A stretch of 64,000 nucleotides of DNA from Lentinus brumalis (taxonomy: Eukaryota > Basidiomycota > Agaricomycetes > Polyporales > Polyporaceae). This document shows, piece after piece, positions 49,803 to 62,100 of the stretch (position 1 is the stretch's first letter; each line of letters opens with the position of its first letter). Location: contig MARA01000003.1 in the NCBI GenBank assembly GCA_001792895.1, forward strand, positions 2,294,001 through 2,358,000, written 5' to 3'. The notes below the pieces were generated by a model that was not told the origin of the DNA, ran no database searches, and worked only from the letters and a program-made list of their open reading frames with translations. The translations under genes and the position numbers were made by a program.

Positions 49803-51446
49803 ATGCATGCTGGTGCCCCCGCTTCGAGCTCCGGCTCCGACGACGGTTCAATCGTCGCAGCCATCGAAAGTCTCGACATAGACGCACTGCGCGAACTCGC
49901 CGTTGCAGCTCGTCTCAGTCACCTCCCGTCTTCGGATCTCTCCTGCAGCATTATCACACCCCCGATCTACGGGAGCTTCAACCTCGTCTATGAAGCGCGA
50001 TTCTCCGATGGACTCTCTTGGGCTCTCCGGATTGCTCGCACGCCTTGGACTGAACTCAAAGCACGCAGCATGCGCCTGGACATCATCGGCCAGCAGTACA
50101 TCACGGCCCATACACGGCGGGCATGGCAGGATTTTGAACCCCGTAACAGGCCAGTAACAGTTCCGTCAAAGGTAAAATATCACCGTGAATTGGCCCGGAG
50201 GAAGTAAAAGGCCAGTAAAAAGTTACCTTTGACGGACCTGTCACGTGCTTTATTGCGCTGTTACAGGGCGAAACATTGTGCTTTGCCCGTCGTGATACAT
50301 CCATTCCCATGCCCCGCGTGCACGCATATGATTGCAGCACCGACAACGTGCTGCGCCGCCCCTATGTGGTGACAGACTTCGTACAGGGCACGCGCCTTGT
50401 TGACGTCTGGAATGACGCTTCGTGGTGGACGGGCGAGCGTGGCAAGGAGCGGCTGCTCGCATCCGTCGCGAAGCATATGGTAGCGCTCGCAGAGCTCGAA
50501 TTCGACAACATCGGCTGTCTTGACCGGAGCGAGGCAGACGGCTCCCATCACGTCGTCCCTTTCCCTTGCGCGTTCGACGAGGAGGAAGAGTCCGGCATCC
50601 CAAACACGCTCAACTTCGGACCGTTCGAGTCGGCTCACGCCTACTATCTCGCGCTGGTTCGCGAGCGCGGCCGGTACGGCATCATCGCTCCTGACAGGCT
50701 AGCGATACTGCGCATGCTGTTGGCCACACTCCCAGAGGACCGCTTCGACAGCCCTCCCTTCCACTTCGGCCATCCCGACTTCGACTCGCAGAACGTCCTC
50801 GTCGACGACGCCGGGGAGGTCTCAGGGTTGATTGATTGGGACGGACTATGCATCCTTCCCCGCGAAGTCGCCGCACTTACTTACCCCTCGTGGCTGACAG
50901 TGGACTGGGACCCCGCGGCATACGCTCTCTACAAGGAGGCGCCTCCCTACGACTCCGAAGCGGACCTGCACAAGTACCGTCAGATGTACACCAACGCCAT
51001 TCATGCTGCTTCCGGGGGACGGTTCACGGACATCGTCAGGAATTCACACGTCGTATCCTCCCTGTTCCTTGCGGTGAATGAGACGTACTTGTGCTTCCAT
51101 ATCCTAGTGAAGGTTGGGTCATACGTGTTTGGAAGGAATGATATCATATTCCGGGTGATGGACGGTATCGAAAGCAGTCCATGGCTGGCTCTTGGTCCGC
51201 TGGACATTGCGCAAGTCACAGGTGAGTGTAGATGCAGCCCATCGTTTTGGGATATTCACTCTTATTGTTGTCATCTCTACAGAGTCTCAAGCTGATGACG
51301 GTGGCGAGTCGGGAGACGATGCCCAGTCAGAAGACGATGATGAGGCTGCGGGGTTAGAGGGTGAGGAAAATAACGACACGGGATCCAATGAAGGCTTGAA
51401 GCACAATATGGTGGCAGAAGGAGAGCCGGTAGAAGTTGCTGCTTGA
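49803..51446 (+). pseudogene. APH-type kinase copy C, split by a MITE
   Basis: MHAGAPASSSGSDDGS starts a frame that matches copy B, through LSCSIITPPIYGSFNLVYEA and WALRIARTPW to IIGQQYITAHT at 50112. A 182-bp insertion plus a 3-bp duplication (185 nt, not a multiple of three) then breaks it. It resumes at 50298 with SIPMPRVHAYDC, DFVQGTRLVDVWNDASWW, the catalytic loop HPDFDSQNVLVDD, DWDGLCILP and LTVDWDPAAYA. An intron at 51222-51292 precedes an acidic last exon (SQADDGGESGDDAQSEDDDE, ending VEVAA). Apart from the insertion every expected kinase motif is present. Removal of the insertion by splicing seems unlikely but was not excluded. Substrate unknown. Confidence 0.88.
50113..50294. mobile_element. 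182-bp palindromic MITE inside kinase copy C
   Basis: The ends are inverted repeats: left CACGGCGGGCATGGCAGG, right (reverse complement) CACGACGGGCAAAGCACA, with matching text continuing to GTAACAG in both arms. Further in, CCGTCAAAGGTAA and TTACCTTTGACGG pair exactly over 13 nt, so almost the whole element can fold back on itself. ATA flanks it at 50110-50112 and 50295-50297. Deleting the element and one ATA restores CCCATACATCCATTCC, the sequence expected from copy B. It codes for nothing. Such elements are moved by the transposase of a relative; the 2-3 bp duplication (TA or ATA) suggests a Tc1/mariner- or PIF/Harbinger-type enzyme. Confidence 0.85.
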
Positions 51447-51856
51447 CGAGACGGACGAGATACCTACATAGTGCCAAATCCTACTAGATCCTACTAGTAG
51501 CCTGACGCATGATGTACCCTCAGGTACTCTACATATGTGCTTGAGTGTCGCGGTGTACTTCTCCTGCAGCCGTCGTTTCGGTACATGAGCACGGTCTTCT
51601 AAGTCGCCCTTAAAAACACTCCGGACGCACCGTCGTAGCGTGTATATTTGTCGTTTCATGTGATGTCAGTGGCTAAAGTCGGGAAGGTGTAGAGTACACG
51701 GCCTGAAGGCGATAATATTGGGCGCTTGAACCATCTTCCTCCTTGCGCCACTACTACTGCCTCCTCGGACGTGGCTTCGCTCAAAACTTGATCAAGCTCA
51801 CTTTGAACGTCGACATTGAGCCTCTCACGCGAAGCCTTTCTGTTTTCTTTTGAGAA

Positions 51857-53722
51857 ATGGAAGAGCATCTCAAGACCAAGGCAAGGGTGGAGTCAATACT
51901 GAAAGAGCTCCAAGCCCATGCGGTCCAAATGCCGTGAGTGGTCCATGTGCAACACCGCTGAAATAGCTGGCATTGAACTTAGTTGTTATGGTCAATGCAG
52001 TAACGCCATGGTAAGTAGCGGATGCTCCGCACGAAGGGACGTCCACCTAACCAGTACTTTTCCCTCTAGGTCTGGGAGTTACACGGGCTGATGCTCGAGA
52101 CAGCCACAGCCCTCTTGCGGGCCTCGAATTCTCAGCGACCACTTTTGCGTCTGCCTAACGAGATACTCGGTCAGATCATGGCTTACATCCCGGACCTCCG
52201 CGAGGACAAAGAGGAGAATCTGAGACCAGTCTGGCGCTCTTCAGCGACGGACACCCTCATGCTCTTCCCCATCTCCCAGACATGTCACCGACTTCGCACA
52301 GTGGCCCTTGGACACCCCCTCCTCTGGCGCCATATCCACTCGACATACTTTGTGGCTGACTTAGAGGGTTGTGTAGAGGAGCTCGTGTCTAGGAGCGGAG
52401 ATTTACCGCTTACCGTCGTTATGAACGCCGACCCATCCCTCATTATTCTCTCCAAAGCTTGTCTCCGGGCGCAGGAATTGCACATGGTGCACATGGACAG
52501 GAAGGTCCATCTCCTGCATATTTTCTTTCGGATTTCGTGGCCCGAGCTGCAGGTGTTGTCTCTTACCCATTCCGAGGAGACGATGTGGAACGGCGACGAT
52601 CTCATTCCCTTGTCGCACGCTCCCCGATTGCGGTACCTCCATCTTCAACATCTCTCCACGTTCATTTCCGGACCAGTGCCGACCCTCACCCATATATCAC
52701 TGTCCATGCTCCATCTCAGAGATTGCCACGCCCGGGTAGCTGAATTCCTATCGTCCTGCCCCAATCTCGTCAACGCGACACTGGACGGGATGAATCACCA
52801 CACGACTCCGAGAAGGCCACCGACTCTCGTGCTACCGCGACTCAAGCGGATTACCTTCCACAATATGACCACCCCGATCATACAGTTTTATCTCGCCGTC
52901 TTTTCGTGCCCACGTCCTGGCCTTGCCCTGCAGATTTTGTCTCCCGGGGACGTTCCTCTGCGACAGTTTCCCCTTGCGGACCTGCTCCCTCAGTACGCTC
53001 GAAGTGCAGCATCGTCCCTGGCGATAAGCGGACACCTCCAGTATGACGAAGAGGACACCGAAGACGACGACGAACCCGAGCTACTGCTTTCCGTGACAGC
53101 ATATAGCGAGACGAATGTCTTCCGTATTTGCCGCCCCTACGAGGTTCTGATGCAGCATCTCCATCGCATTGTTGCTGACAAGAATCAGCTGTCGAACTTG
53201 CGCGAGGTTTGGATTGTCAACGTCCCGGTGTCGTACTCGGGGCGTTTGACAGACATAGTCTCATCCGTCCTGGCGTCCCTTCCTGCCTTAGAGACGCTGA
53301 CCGCCGTCCTCGACCACTCACAATTTCCCCGTGCACGCCCGAATCTCCGCATCCTTCCCCGACTGTCAGACTTGTCTTCGGGGCGCACTCGACTCAGGAC
53401 GGTCCGTCTAGTACACGGATTCAGCAAACACCGAAGATCGGAGGATCAGTCGGGATCATCGAGCGGACGAGCATCCGTGAAGCTGCCGCTGAGCAAGATG
53501 CTGGCCCAGCTCTTGTCTCGCGAATACGATTATCTGGATGTGGTCATCCTTCAGACTATGCCGCACTTCCACGTAGACGGATCAGAACTCGAGGAGGTCG
53601 CCGAGCACATCCCTACCGTTCGTCACGAGACGATCGACGCTTTACCCTCAATGAGATACCCGGACTTCTGTTACGAGCCTGCAAGCGGCTCGAAAGCCGC
53701 TTTTTCCGCGTCACTGTGGTAG
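51857..53722 (+). CDS. F-box protein D
   Basis: Exon 1 (51857-51933, 77 nt) encodes MEEHLKTKARVESILKELQ. A 10-nt microexon (TAACGCCATG, 52001-52010) and exon 3 (52070-53722) follow, with introns of 67 and 59 nt. Translation across the joins gives QMPNAMVWELHGLMLETATA. F-box: LLRLPNEILGQIMAYIPDL, followed by MLFPISQTCHRLRTVALGHP and leucine-rich repeats. An acidic insert (EEDTEDDDEPE, near 53045) sits in the middle. The C-terminal half has REVWIVNVP and VRLVHGFSKHRR. It ends in SASLW without the MPVR-DPAR tail of B and C. Probably an SCF adaptor. It lies 410 nt downstream of kinase copy C on the same strand. Confidence 0.9.
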
Positions 53723-53899
53723 CATCGAGTCAGGGTGAGTTGCAACATCCTATCGGGTTTGCTCCCTCTGAAAGCTTTGTAGATGGGAGCAGAACAGCGG
53801 AGCTCTTCCTATTGGCCGCTGGTATACTCAGGTACTCAGCAATCCGCTAGCAGGCTGAATGAAGTACGACAAGAATTTGGATACCATATATATATGATG

Positions 53900-56128
53900 T
53901 TACAAGGCTGCCTCGGAAGCGACGTCGTGCAGTAAGAGTGGCCTCATAGTGCGGTTCCAATTCTCTTCCCAATTGCTCCATTCCCAGGGCTCCGGTTTTT
54001 TCTTGCGGGGGTAATAATCGTCGTTATCTTCGTCGTCGTCAGGATTGTCATCCGCATTTTGGCTCTCGTCCCGAGATGCGCCTGGCAGGCTGCCGTTGAG
54101 TTTCTGCCGCAGTTGCGACAGATGACACGCTTGAGGAAAGCCATGAAGTAAACTCTGCATGTGAGACGTCAGTCTGACAGGACGGCGCATTCGCACGTCG
54201 GGAGACATACCAAGAGCAGATCGGCGAGTTTCTTCGAGTCAATGAACTCGTCACCATTCACACCCTTCCTCACCAATTCCTTCAAGCTATGAGGGCTCAG
54301 CATGAACGTAGTCACTCATATGTGTAAGTCACGCACCAAGGATACTCGCGCGCAAGCACAGGGAGCCCACAGCCAAACATATCGACAATTTTCATGGGGA
54401 GATCGTAGCCCGACGAGCTCCAATGCAACGATATGCCAATGTCCGCGGAGCCTAGCAAAGACAGGTGAGCTCAATCCATGCCCCGCCTCCGAAGAAAACC
54501 ACTAACCGAGCAACAGAGGGTAATCGCTCGCCTCAAGCCACAAGCTGACACAACGGACGTAGCGCCACGGACCCTCCGCGCCCTCATGTGCCCCTCCATG
54601 TCCGGTCTGGAGCTGCTCGACTTCCCGCATGTACTTCTCGCGCAAGGGGCCCTTCCCTGTGATGATCACCAGTATCTTCGGCAGGCGTTGATCTTCTGGC
54701 CGTGAATCGTATTTCCGAGCACGTCGTTCGTAATCCTTGAGCGCGTCGAGAAGCACCCCGAAGTCTTCGTCCGGAGTCCAGGAAGTGCTAGAGACGATCA
54801 GCGCTGGCCTGTCCGGGCGCAGAGTGGGCATCGCGATGTTCTCTGTGAAGGATCCCAGGTGGCGGTCGACCTCGGGAGTCGCGTCAGGGGACAGCGGCGG
54901 GATATAGGTGAAAGGCGTAGAATATGGGGGCTTCGAAGCAGGGAGGAAGGACGTCAAACCAGCTGCGGGAGCAGACAAAGCCGGGAGGAGGCGCTGGAAG
55001 AGTTCGTGTGTTTGCGAGGCGGATGCGCGACCGAAGTGTGCAGGAGGGCGGTCGTACAGCACCACCTTCTGCCCTCTGTCAAGGAAGAGTTGAGTACGTG
55101 GTTGAGAACGCTGAAACAGCACGTACTGTATGTCAAATTCCGAGACCAGGAATTTAAGCATCGCCTTGGAGACGCAGAGATGAGCATAAGCGCATTTCCC
55201 GAAGTACCCTTCGAACCTGCGTGGAGTTATAAGCTTCATGACGCTCACGATGAGATGGAGCGGTCTGACCATTTGGCAATGCGAATGAAGGGATGATACC
55301 AGCCAAGCCTCAATGCGAGAATGCTGTAGCCGGTGTTATGCCAGTCGATGATGACTTTACATCCTCGCATTCTCGACACAACCCACACAATGGCAAGCGT
55401 CGGTATGCTGGGAGGATTCTAGCTCTCCAAGTGATCATCCGGCATATTCAGTTTATCGACTCCGTGTAATTGACAATGAACGTACCTGCACTAGGATGAA
55501 CTCCGGAGGATGTGGGATGCGCACAGCCAGCGTGTAGACGATTTCCACAACCTGACGCACCACCTTCAGAGGTCCCCCAATAACAAACGGGAGTCGTGTC
55601 AAGTAACGAGGGGTTCTGTCAAGTGTAATATTTTGACGAGCGGAGTGGACAACAATGAAGGTATTGGCGTTGAGCCTAGTAAGATATATAGTCAACATCT
55701 TGCACCCTCGACAAGGCAAGCGCGAAGTCAAAGTTTTGAGCCTCGCCAAGCGAACTGATGCTTCACGCTCTGGCATAGTCAGAGGTGTGCCCAATCCGAC
55801 TGTATGCGCGAACAAAGCCTAGTCACATCTGTGCAAACCGCCACTTCCAGCCTCTCATAGAACTCTCATTCAGCTCCGACCAGTACTCACCTCCGTACCC
55901 AACCAGGTATGTCAAGAACTTGTTGTTCGCGAAACTCTCCGTATGATACATCATTCGCGGGCTGCGGCCAATGTCACCGAGGACGAGGATGGCCACCGAA
56001 CGAAGGGCTGGGCGTGGACGTGGCCGCTTGTAGACACGCCATAGCACATAGACAGAGACAACCAGTAAGCCAAGATAGAGTGTTGTGCCTGAGGACGGGA
56101 GAGACTGCGTGCTCGCCGTCTTGGACAT
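53900..56128 (-). CDS. ALG1, chitobiosyldiphosphodolichol beta-mannosyltransferase
   Basis: The start [14 protein letters not shown] is followed by one membrane helix ([14 protein letters not shown]) and the GT33-type [18 protein letters not shown]. Then come [98 protein letters not shown] and [18 protein letters not shown]. The C-terminus (SWEW-like [11 protein letters not shown]) ends at 53900. It adds the first mannose to the lipid-linked oligosaccharide on the cytosolic face of the ER. In the second exon, at plus-strand 55610-55613, one C appears to be missing, so LHLTEP and RYLTRLPF are out of frame. Since ALG1 is essential in yeast, a base-call error is the likeliest reason. Confidence 0.93.
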
Positions 56129-56296
56129 GGTCCTCGTCGTGGCGGACGATGAGCTCGTCGGCGTCTACGTGATCGGGCTTGAGCGCTATGCCCTCTTATG
56201 GAAGGAGTGATGTCACGCTGCAAATGACTAATTCTGGCCTTGCATTTGGCCCGGCCGACTCTCAGCTGCCTCCGCATTCCTTCCTCATCGACCACC
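56129..56296. promoter_or_regulatory. bidirectional promoter region of ALG1 and NFU1
   Basis: The two divergent ATGs are only 168 nt apart, so both core promoters lie here. No clear element was identified. Confidence 0.6.
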
Positions 56297-57305
56297 ATGT
56301 TGTCCTCATCGTCTTTTGCCTCATCCTCGCTGCGGGCAGCTATCCGTACATCGAAGAAACACGCCTTCTCTTCGTCAAGAGCCGCGAGGACCGTTCCCGC
56401 TTTGCCGTCGAGGAACTTCTCTTCGTCTGCGCGGCGACCTGCTGCAATTAATCATGGCCAGACGTTCGCGACAGGGTCCTACTCGAGGACAGTGCAGTCA
56501 GGAGGTACTCTGCGGAGAGGCGCGCAAGGTATGCCATCATCATGTTCTACCGTATGTGTTGTGAAGTACTGACTAGCTGCAGCGCGGACTATGTTCATCC
56601 AGACCGAGACCACACCGAATGAGGATTCCTTGAAGTTCATTCCCGGTGTAGAAGTCATGGGCGACGGCACCGCCGAGTTCACGGATACCCGCTCAGCGCT
56701 CAAGTCACCACTCGCCATCCGCCTCATGGGCATCGAGGGAGTTACCGGCGTATTCTACGGGCCTGACTTCGTCACAGTGTCGAAGGATTCGGAGACGTCT
56801 TGGTCGGTCATCAAGCCCGAAGTGTATGCCATGCTTATGGAGCACTTCTCTTCCGGGCAGCCACTGTTCCGCTCAGACGAGGACCGCGAGGCGGCAGGTC
56901 CCCAGGATACCCGCATCCTAGACACCGACTCGGAGACTGTCGCTATGATCAAGGAGCTTCTAGAGACCCGAGTGCGGCCGGCCATCATGGAGGACGGAGG
57001 CGATATCGAGTATCGGGGCTTCACGGATGACGGCATCGTGCAGGTGAAGCTCAAGGGGAGCTGTAGAGGATGCTCTTCCAGCACAGTTACGCTGAAGAGC
57101 GGCATTGAGCGTATGCTCATGCACTATATCCCGGAGGTGAAGGGTGTTGAGCAGGTACGTCTGTCCGTCTTGTTTCATTGCTTACTCTCTCTCAAATTCC
57201 GCATCGTAGATACTTGACCAAGAGGAAAGCATCGCGCTCAACGAGTTTGAAAAGCTCGAGTCACGGTTAGCCAAGGAACATGGCCATGAGAAGGACTCCA
57301 GGTAA
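56297..57305 (+). CDS. NFU1, mitochondrial iron-sulfur cluster carrier
   Basis: The first exon (MLSSSSFASSSLRAAIRTSK) is Ser/Arg-rich with few acids, a typical mitochondrial presequence. After an intron comes the Nfu N-terminal domain: TMFIQTETTPNEDSLKFIPG, MGDGTAEF, MGIEGVTGVFYGPDFVTVSK. The C-terminal NifU-like domain has RPAIMEDGGDIEY and the cluster-binding CxxC in KGSCRGCSSSTVTL, followed by HYIPEVKGVEQ. A last short exon ends HGHEKDSR at 57305. NFU1 receives 4Fe-4S clusters and passes them to lipoyl synthase and respiratory enzymes. Length, about 280 residues, is normal. No lesion. Confidence 0.95.
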
Positions 57306-57674
57306 TCTTTCACCTCACTCATCTCGTCGTTCCGCGCTAACGCGTCCGCCCCCCGGCAACTAGCATGGCCCAGTACATGTCTCTATAGTCTATCTGTACA
57401 CTTCCCTAGCTCTGTGCATACTACGTGGAATGCACATTTAATTCTCTCACCGTCTCTCACCATCATTGCGTTGTGTGAAACCTCAAGTGAACCTGCGCTG
57501 CCTGAAACCGCGACCGTGCCGTCGCGCGCTTGCGTGCCGCCGGATACCGTGAGCTGCGACTCGCGAGCGTGTGCTTTCGTTCTGACTCTCACTCCGGCCT
57601 GATCGCCCTCGCGCGCACCCATAAAACCGGGCAGCTCTGGTCGTCTTCGTGCTCTCTGACCTCCATCACCCGTC
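57306..57674. promoter_or_regulatory. upstream region of HEM3
   Basis: The 0.37-kb gap between NFU1 and HEM3 on the same strand holds no gene. CATAAAAC at about 57619-57626, some 50 nt before the ATG, is a weak TATA candidate. Confidence 0.4.
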
Positions 57675-58831
57675 ATGGCCGCCCCCAAGACCAAGCGCAA
57701 GTTCGTGCTCGCCTCGCGAGCCTCGCAGCTCGCACAAGTACAGACCAACATCGTGCGCGATGCCCTCGCGAAGCTGCATCCAGACACGACCTTCGAGACG
57801 TCTTTCATGGCCACTGGCGGCGACAAGAACCAGTCTCAGGCCCTCTATCTGCTCGGAGGGAAGGCGCTGTGGACGCAAGAGCTCGAGGTCGCGATGGCGG
57901 AGGGCACCGTGGATCTGCTCGTGCATAGCTTCAAGGACGTCCCGACCGTCCTCCCCGAGGGCTGCGAGATCGCCGGGGTCATCGAGAGGGAAAGCCCGCT
58001 GGACTGCCTCATCGTGAAGCAGGGGGCGCCGTGGAAGAGGCTGGAGGACTTGCCGGACGGGAGCGTGGTCGGGACGAGCAGCGTGCGCCGCATCGCGCAG
58101 CTCAAGCGACACTTCCCCAAGCTCATTTTCAAGGACTGTGTGAGTCCCTGTCCACCACACGTACTGATACATGCTTAATATCCGCGTCCGTCGCGTTTAC
58201 CAGCGAGGTAACCTGTGAGTACCGCGTCTCCTTACCTACCATCTGTCCCTCATCGCGATGCAGGAACACGCGCATGGCGAAGCTCGACGCGCCCGACGGC
58301 CCCTTCGCCGCGATCATCCTCGCGAAGGCAGGCATGGTGCGCCTCGGCTGGGGCTCGCGCATCACCTGCGACATCGGTCCCCCGACCGCGCTGCACGCCG
58401 TCTCGCAAGGCGCGCTCGGGGTCGAGATCCGCTCAAACGACGAGCAGGCCCGCGCCCTCTGCCGCTCCATCACGCACTGGCAGACGGAGTGGTCGTGCTT
58501 CGCGGAGCGCGCGTGCCTCCGCGTGCTCGAGGGCGGGTGCAGCGTGCCCGTGGGCGTGTACACGACGCTGACGGAGGAGACGACGGAGGGCGGGGCGCGG
58601 AGGGCCAAGCTGCACATTACTGGGAGCGTTACGTCGCTCGGGGGCGAGAAGCATGTCCAGCACTCTATTGAGGCTCACGTGGATTCCGTCCAGGAGGCAG
58701 AGGCGATTGGGGCGAAGCTCGCGAAGGTGCTCATTGAGACTGGCGCGAGGGAGATTCTGGACGATATCAGCAAGGACCGGGAAGTACGCATACAGCAAGC
58801 GAAGGAGACCAACGAGAAGGTCGATGCATAG
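57675..58831 (+). CDS. HEM3, porphobilinogen deaminase (hydroxymethylbilane synthase)
   Basis: Start MAAPKTKRKFVLASRASQLA, then FMATGGDKNQSQALYLLGGK, the LVHSFKDVPT motif, DGSVVGTSSVRRIAQLKR and, across an 11-nt microexon, RGNLNTRMAKLD. Exons: 57675-58139, 58204-58214 (CGAGGTAACCT) and 58264-58831, with introns of 64 and 49 nt. The last exon has ILAKAGMVRLGW, QGALGVEIRSND, and the cofactor cysteine in LEGGCSVPVGVYT, to which the dipyrromethane primer is attached. The enzyme joins four porphobilinogens to hydroxymethylbilane, an early cytosolic step of heme synthesis. About 348 residues, the normal size. Confidence 0.96.
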
Positions 58832-59182
58832 CGGGCCATCGTACCCGAGATCGGAAGTGTACAACAGGGTGTATACAGTGCTGTTATCCAGTGGACCAAC
58901 GGGCGTGAACTGCTTCAAGCTCTGTCATCTGGTTGTCCGCATAAATGCACTTCTATGGGAGAGGTAAGCCACGAGAGGTTGCGTGATAACTGACAGACAC
59001 AGATGAACATAGGAGATATACAGGTACGGATACAGATACAGCGACCACGACATCATAATCAACGAATGCTTTCAACTTTGACAAGAGCTGGAATGAAGGA
59101 CTACTGAGCGAGCTCGTGCATGGTGCAAGATAACCACCAACACGACCGTACAACGGGCTCCATAGGAGAGCGTGTGACACCG
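58832..59182. other. convergent 3' gap between HEM3 and the helicase gene
   Basis: 350 nt in which both transcripts end. No gene recognised. Confidence 0.5.
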
Positions 59183-62100
59183 TCATTCTTGTATGTCGCG
59201 CGCGATCCCCTCAACATCATGCCTAGCACCCGTGTCCGAAGTAGCTCCTCGGGCGACAAGTGATTCGTGTGTCTCCGCTGCCTCCGGAGACGGGACGACG
59301 ACCAGATTTGCAGGTGGGGGAGACCGCTCGGACACTTCATTCGAGTCAGGCGCACGGACTGCAGGAGATGGAGGGCGCGACTCAGAGAGCCTCTCTTGTA
59401 GCCAGCTGCTCGGGAATGGCGTGCTCGCGTACGCTTTGTCCGGCAGAGGAAGCAGGGACAGGAGATGGTTTAATGAGTTGTAAACCACTCGGACGACCTT
59501 CCCTGGGGGCTTCCCATGCTTCGCACTGTCGACGACTTGGACTTGAACGAGTTGATCCCATTCACGGGAGCGAGGCGGTATGGACCATACGATGTCCCTC
59601 CTCAAAGCATCCCAGTTGTCCTGGCGGTCCTGAAAGACGTACCTGGTGACGCCGGAGTAAGCGTTTGTCGGTACCGTGCAGGTGACGTGATTCAGCCTTG
59701 AGACTTACAGGTAGGGTGGCTTAGGACAATCCTTTGAGATATCCGACAGGATCTTGAGGATGCAAGCCTTGTTGCCATCGTTCGTGAATTCGCTGTGCCA
59801 ATAGCCGACTGAGGACGTATCAGCCGCGCACGGGGGGAGATCTGACTGTCTCTCACGATAGAACAGCGCCTTGCTCCTGGAGTCGTACAAAATGAATTAA
59901 GTATCAGCCATAACGGTCGACACAGCGTGATTATTTCGTCTTACATGGAGTCCAGCTCGTCCATGATGACGTTCGAAGCTTCTCCCGCCACGGTCGCCTC
60001 TGACAGACAATGGTTAACTTTGGGCGAATTTCCGAATGTGCTGATGCCGAATCTCTTACCTCCCTCCGCCAGCGGGAGTCTCTCGAGCAACGAAGGAAAC
60101 AGGTCGAGCAAGTCCCAAACATGGCCTCGGTCGTGACGGTGCACATCATGCGATGTCGTCCATAAGTCTGCGAGGTTTACGAGCCAGCGCCGACTGAGGA
60201 TGATGTTATTCAGCGGCCTGCGACCCCGGTCGCTGAGAATGAACGCTGAGCAAAGCCCTTGAGCGAGATGGGCCATGATCCCACGGTGGAAGTGTGTCTC
60301 GCCACGTTCGAGCAAGAATCTGCATAAAAGCAGGCGGTCAGTAGAAGGCACATGTTTAGGAAAGTCGCCTGCTATTACCGCAAGTACAACAATGCGCCCG
60401 GCATCTGGTAGTGACTTGATTCGTGTTCGCTTGAATGCTCGGCGAGCTTCTCGGTCAGGATCTCGTACGACGCCGTGTACCACAGAAACGGGGGAGTGGC
60501 CTGGCGATTTGATGTCGTATCCCGTAGATGATCGTCAATACGATCGAGGGCATAGCTCAGCAAGGCTGCCCGCGGGATTGCGCGAATTCTGAGAGTATCG
60601 CTGACCCCGCTGGACGTGCCACGCGATTGTTGCCGGCGGGCAGCGAACAGTATCTCGCAGATCCAACTCCTGAGAACTCGACATGCCTCTTTCAACTCCG
60701 GAACAAGATCTGGCCTGAGCATGAGCAGGCTGCCAAGCTCGAAGAACGGGACATAGATTGTGGCGAGAAACGATTCCATCCAATGACAGCTGTTGGCAGT
60801 GCGGGGTGCATGAGCCGCTGTGAATCATACATGATGACCTAGAGACGTACCGTGCTTGCCAGACAATTCTGGCGTCGTCCGTCGATTCGCATGGTTGTGT
60901 TTCATATATCAAGACGAGTTGGGTCACGATGCGTAGTCTGATGTGGAGGTGGGTTTCGTCGAGTGGATGGGGATCACTTGGAACGGGATAGTGATCTGCA
61001 GTGCAAGCGACGTGCGAGCTCCTGGGACAACAACCGGTGAATGCATACGATACACAGAGACGTAGAATTTCAAGTCGTTGGCATGCGGCAGCAACGATGG
61101 AGGTTCGACGGCGGAGGCGGGCCCCGATGTACGCACGGAGAACTCGGATGACGGATGACGATGTTATCTCAACCTCCCCTTCATTGTTGGTGTTCTGTGT
61201 CTGCCCGACAACGGCGAGTGCAACTGCAGTGTTGTAAAGAACGGAGGCCCGAGGAAGTGTGTATGAGCCGAGCTTCTTGCCCGATACCTTGTGGACGCCG
61301 TATGCCTTCCAGATAGCCCCGTTATCGTACTCCGTGGACACCTTGCTGTAGACTCTGAACGCAGGAAGGAGAGAAGGAGTGGACATGAGCGTGTAGGGTT
61401 CGAGAGGACCACTCTCATCCAGGAGGGATGTGAAGGCGGAGTCCAAGGATACCGCAATGAGTGCTTGGTAATTCGAGGTCGAATGCGAAAGCTGCAGTCC
61501 CAGAAGCAACAGCTGCTTGATATTCTTCTCAGCTATGGCGACAAAGGCGGAAAGCTGTCATAGTGACATCCTGATCAACGCTCCGCATTTCATTCGAATG
61601 TAGTAGATCATCACCTCATTCTCCGCCTCCTTGCTATCACCGTACGAAACATCGCTCATCGAGAGACGTCGAGTCGCCAGCAGGACGAGCGAGGGGAGAA
61701 CGGCATGCTGAGAATGCACGCCATCTTTACTGCCGACTGTGAGACGGAGCCACAGGCCCTTCAACAGTTCCTGCGTCCCCCGAGCTACCATGACGGCGTC
61801 CTCCGGGTCTTGGAAGAAGAGATCCACCGCATGCGGGACATCATGGAGATCATGCAGGTACACTTCCGCTGCTTCTCGGATTCTCTGAAGGTCTTCAAGG
61901 AAGGGCGCGAGGGCGCGGTATAGTTTGTGAGCCTTCATGAACCCGACGGCCTCATCTGTGCTCGAGAACATATCGATCGCTTTACTGCTTTCCCAGTCAG
62001 CACCAGTGTGGATGACATGCAGTGGATGATATAGCTGAAAAGACGTACGATCGCTCGTTGATGTCGAAGAAGTGCATGCAAACTTGCTTGAGGATATTGT

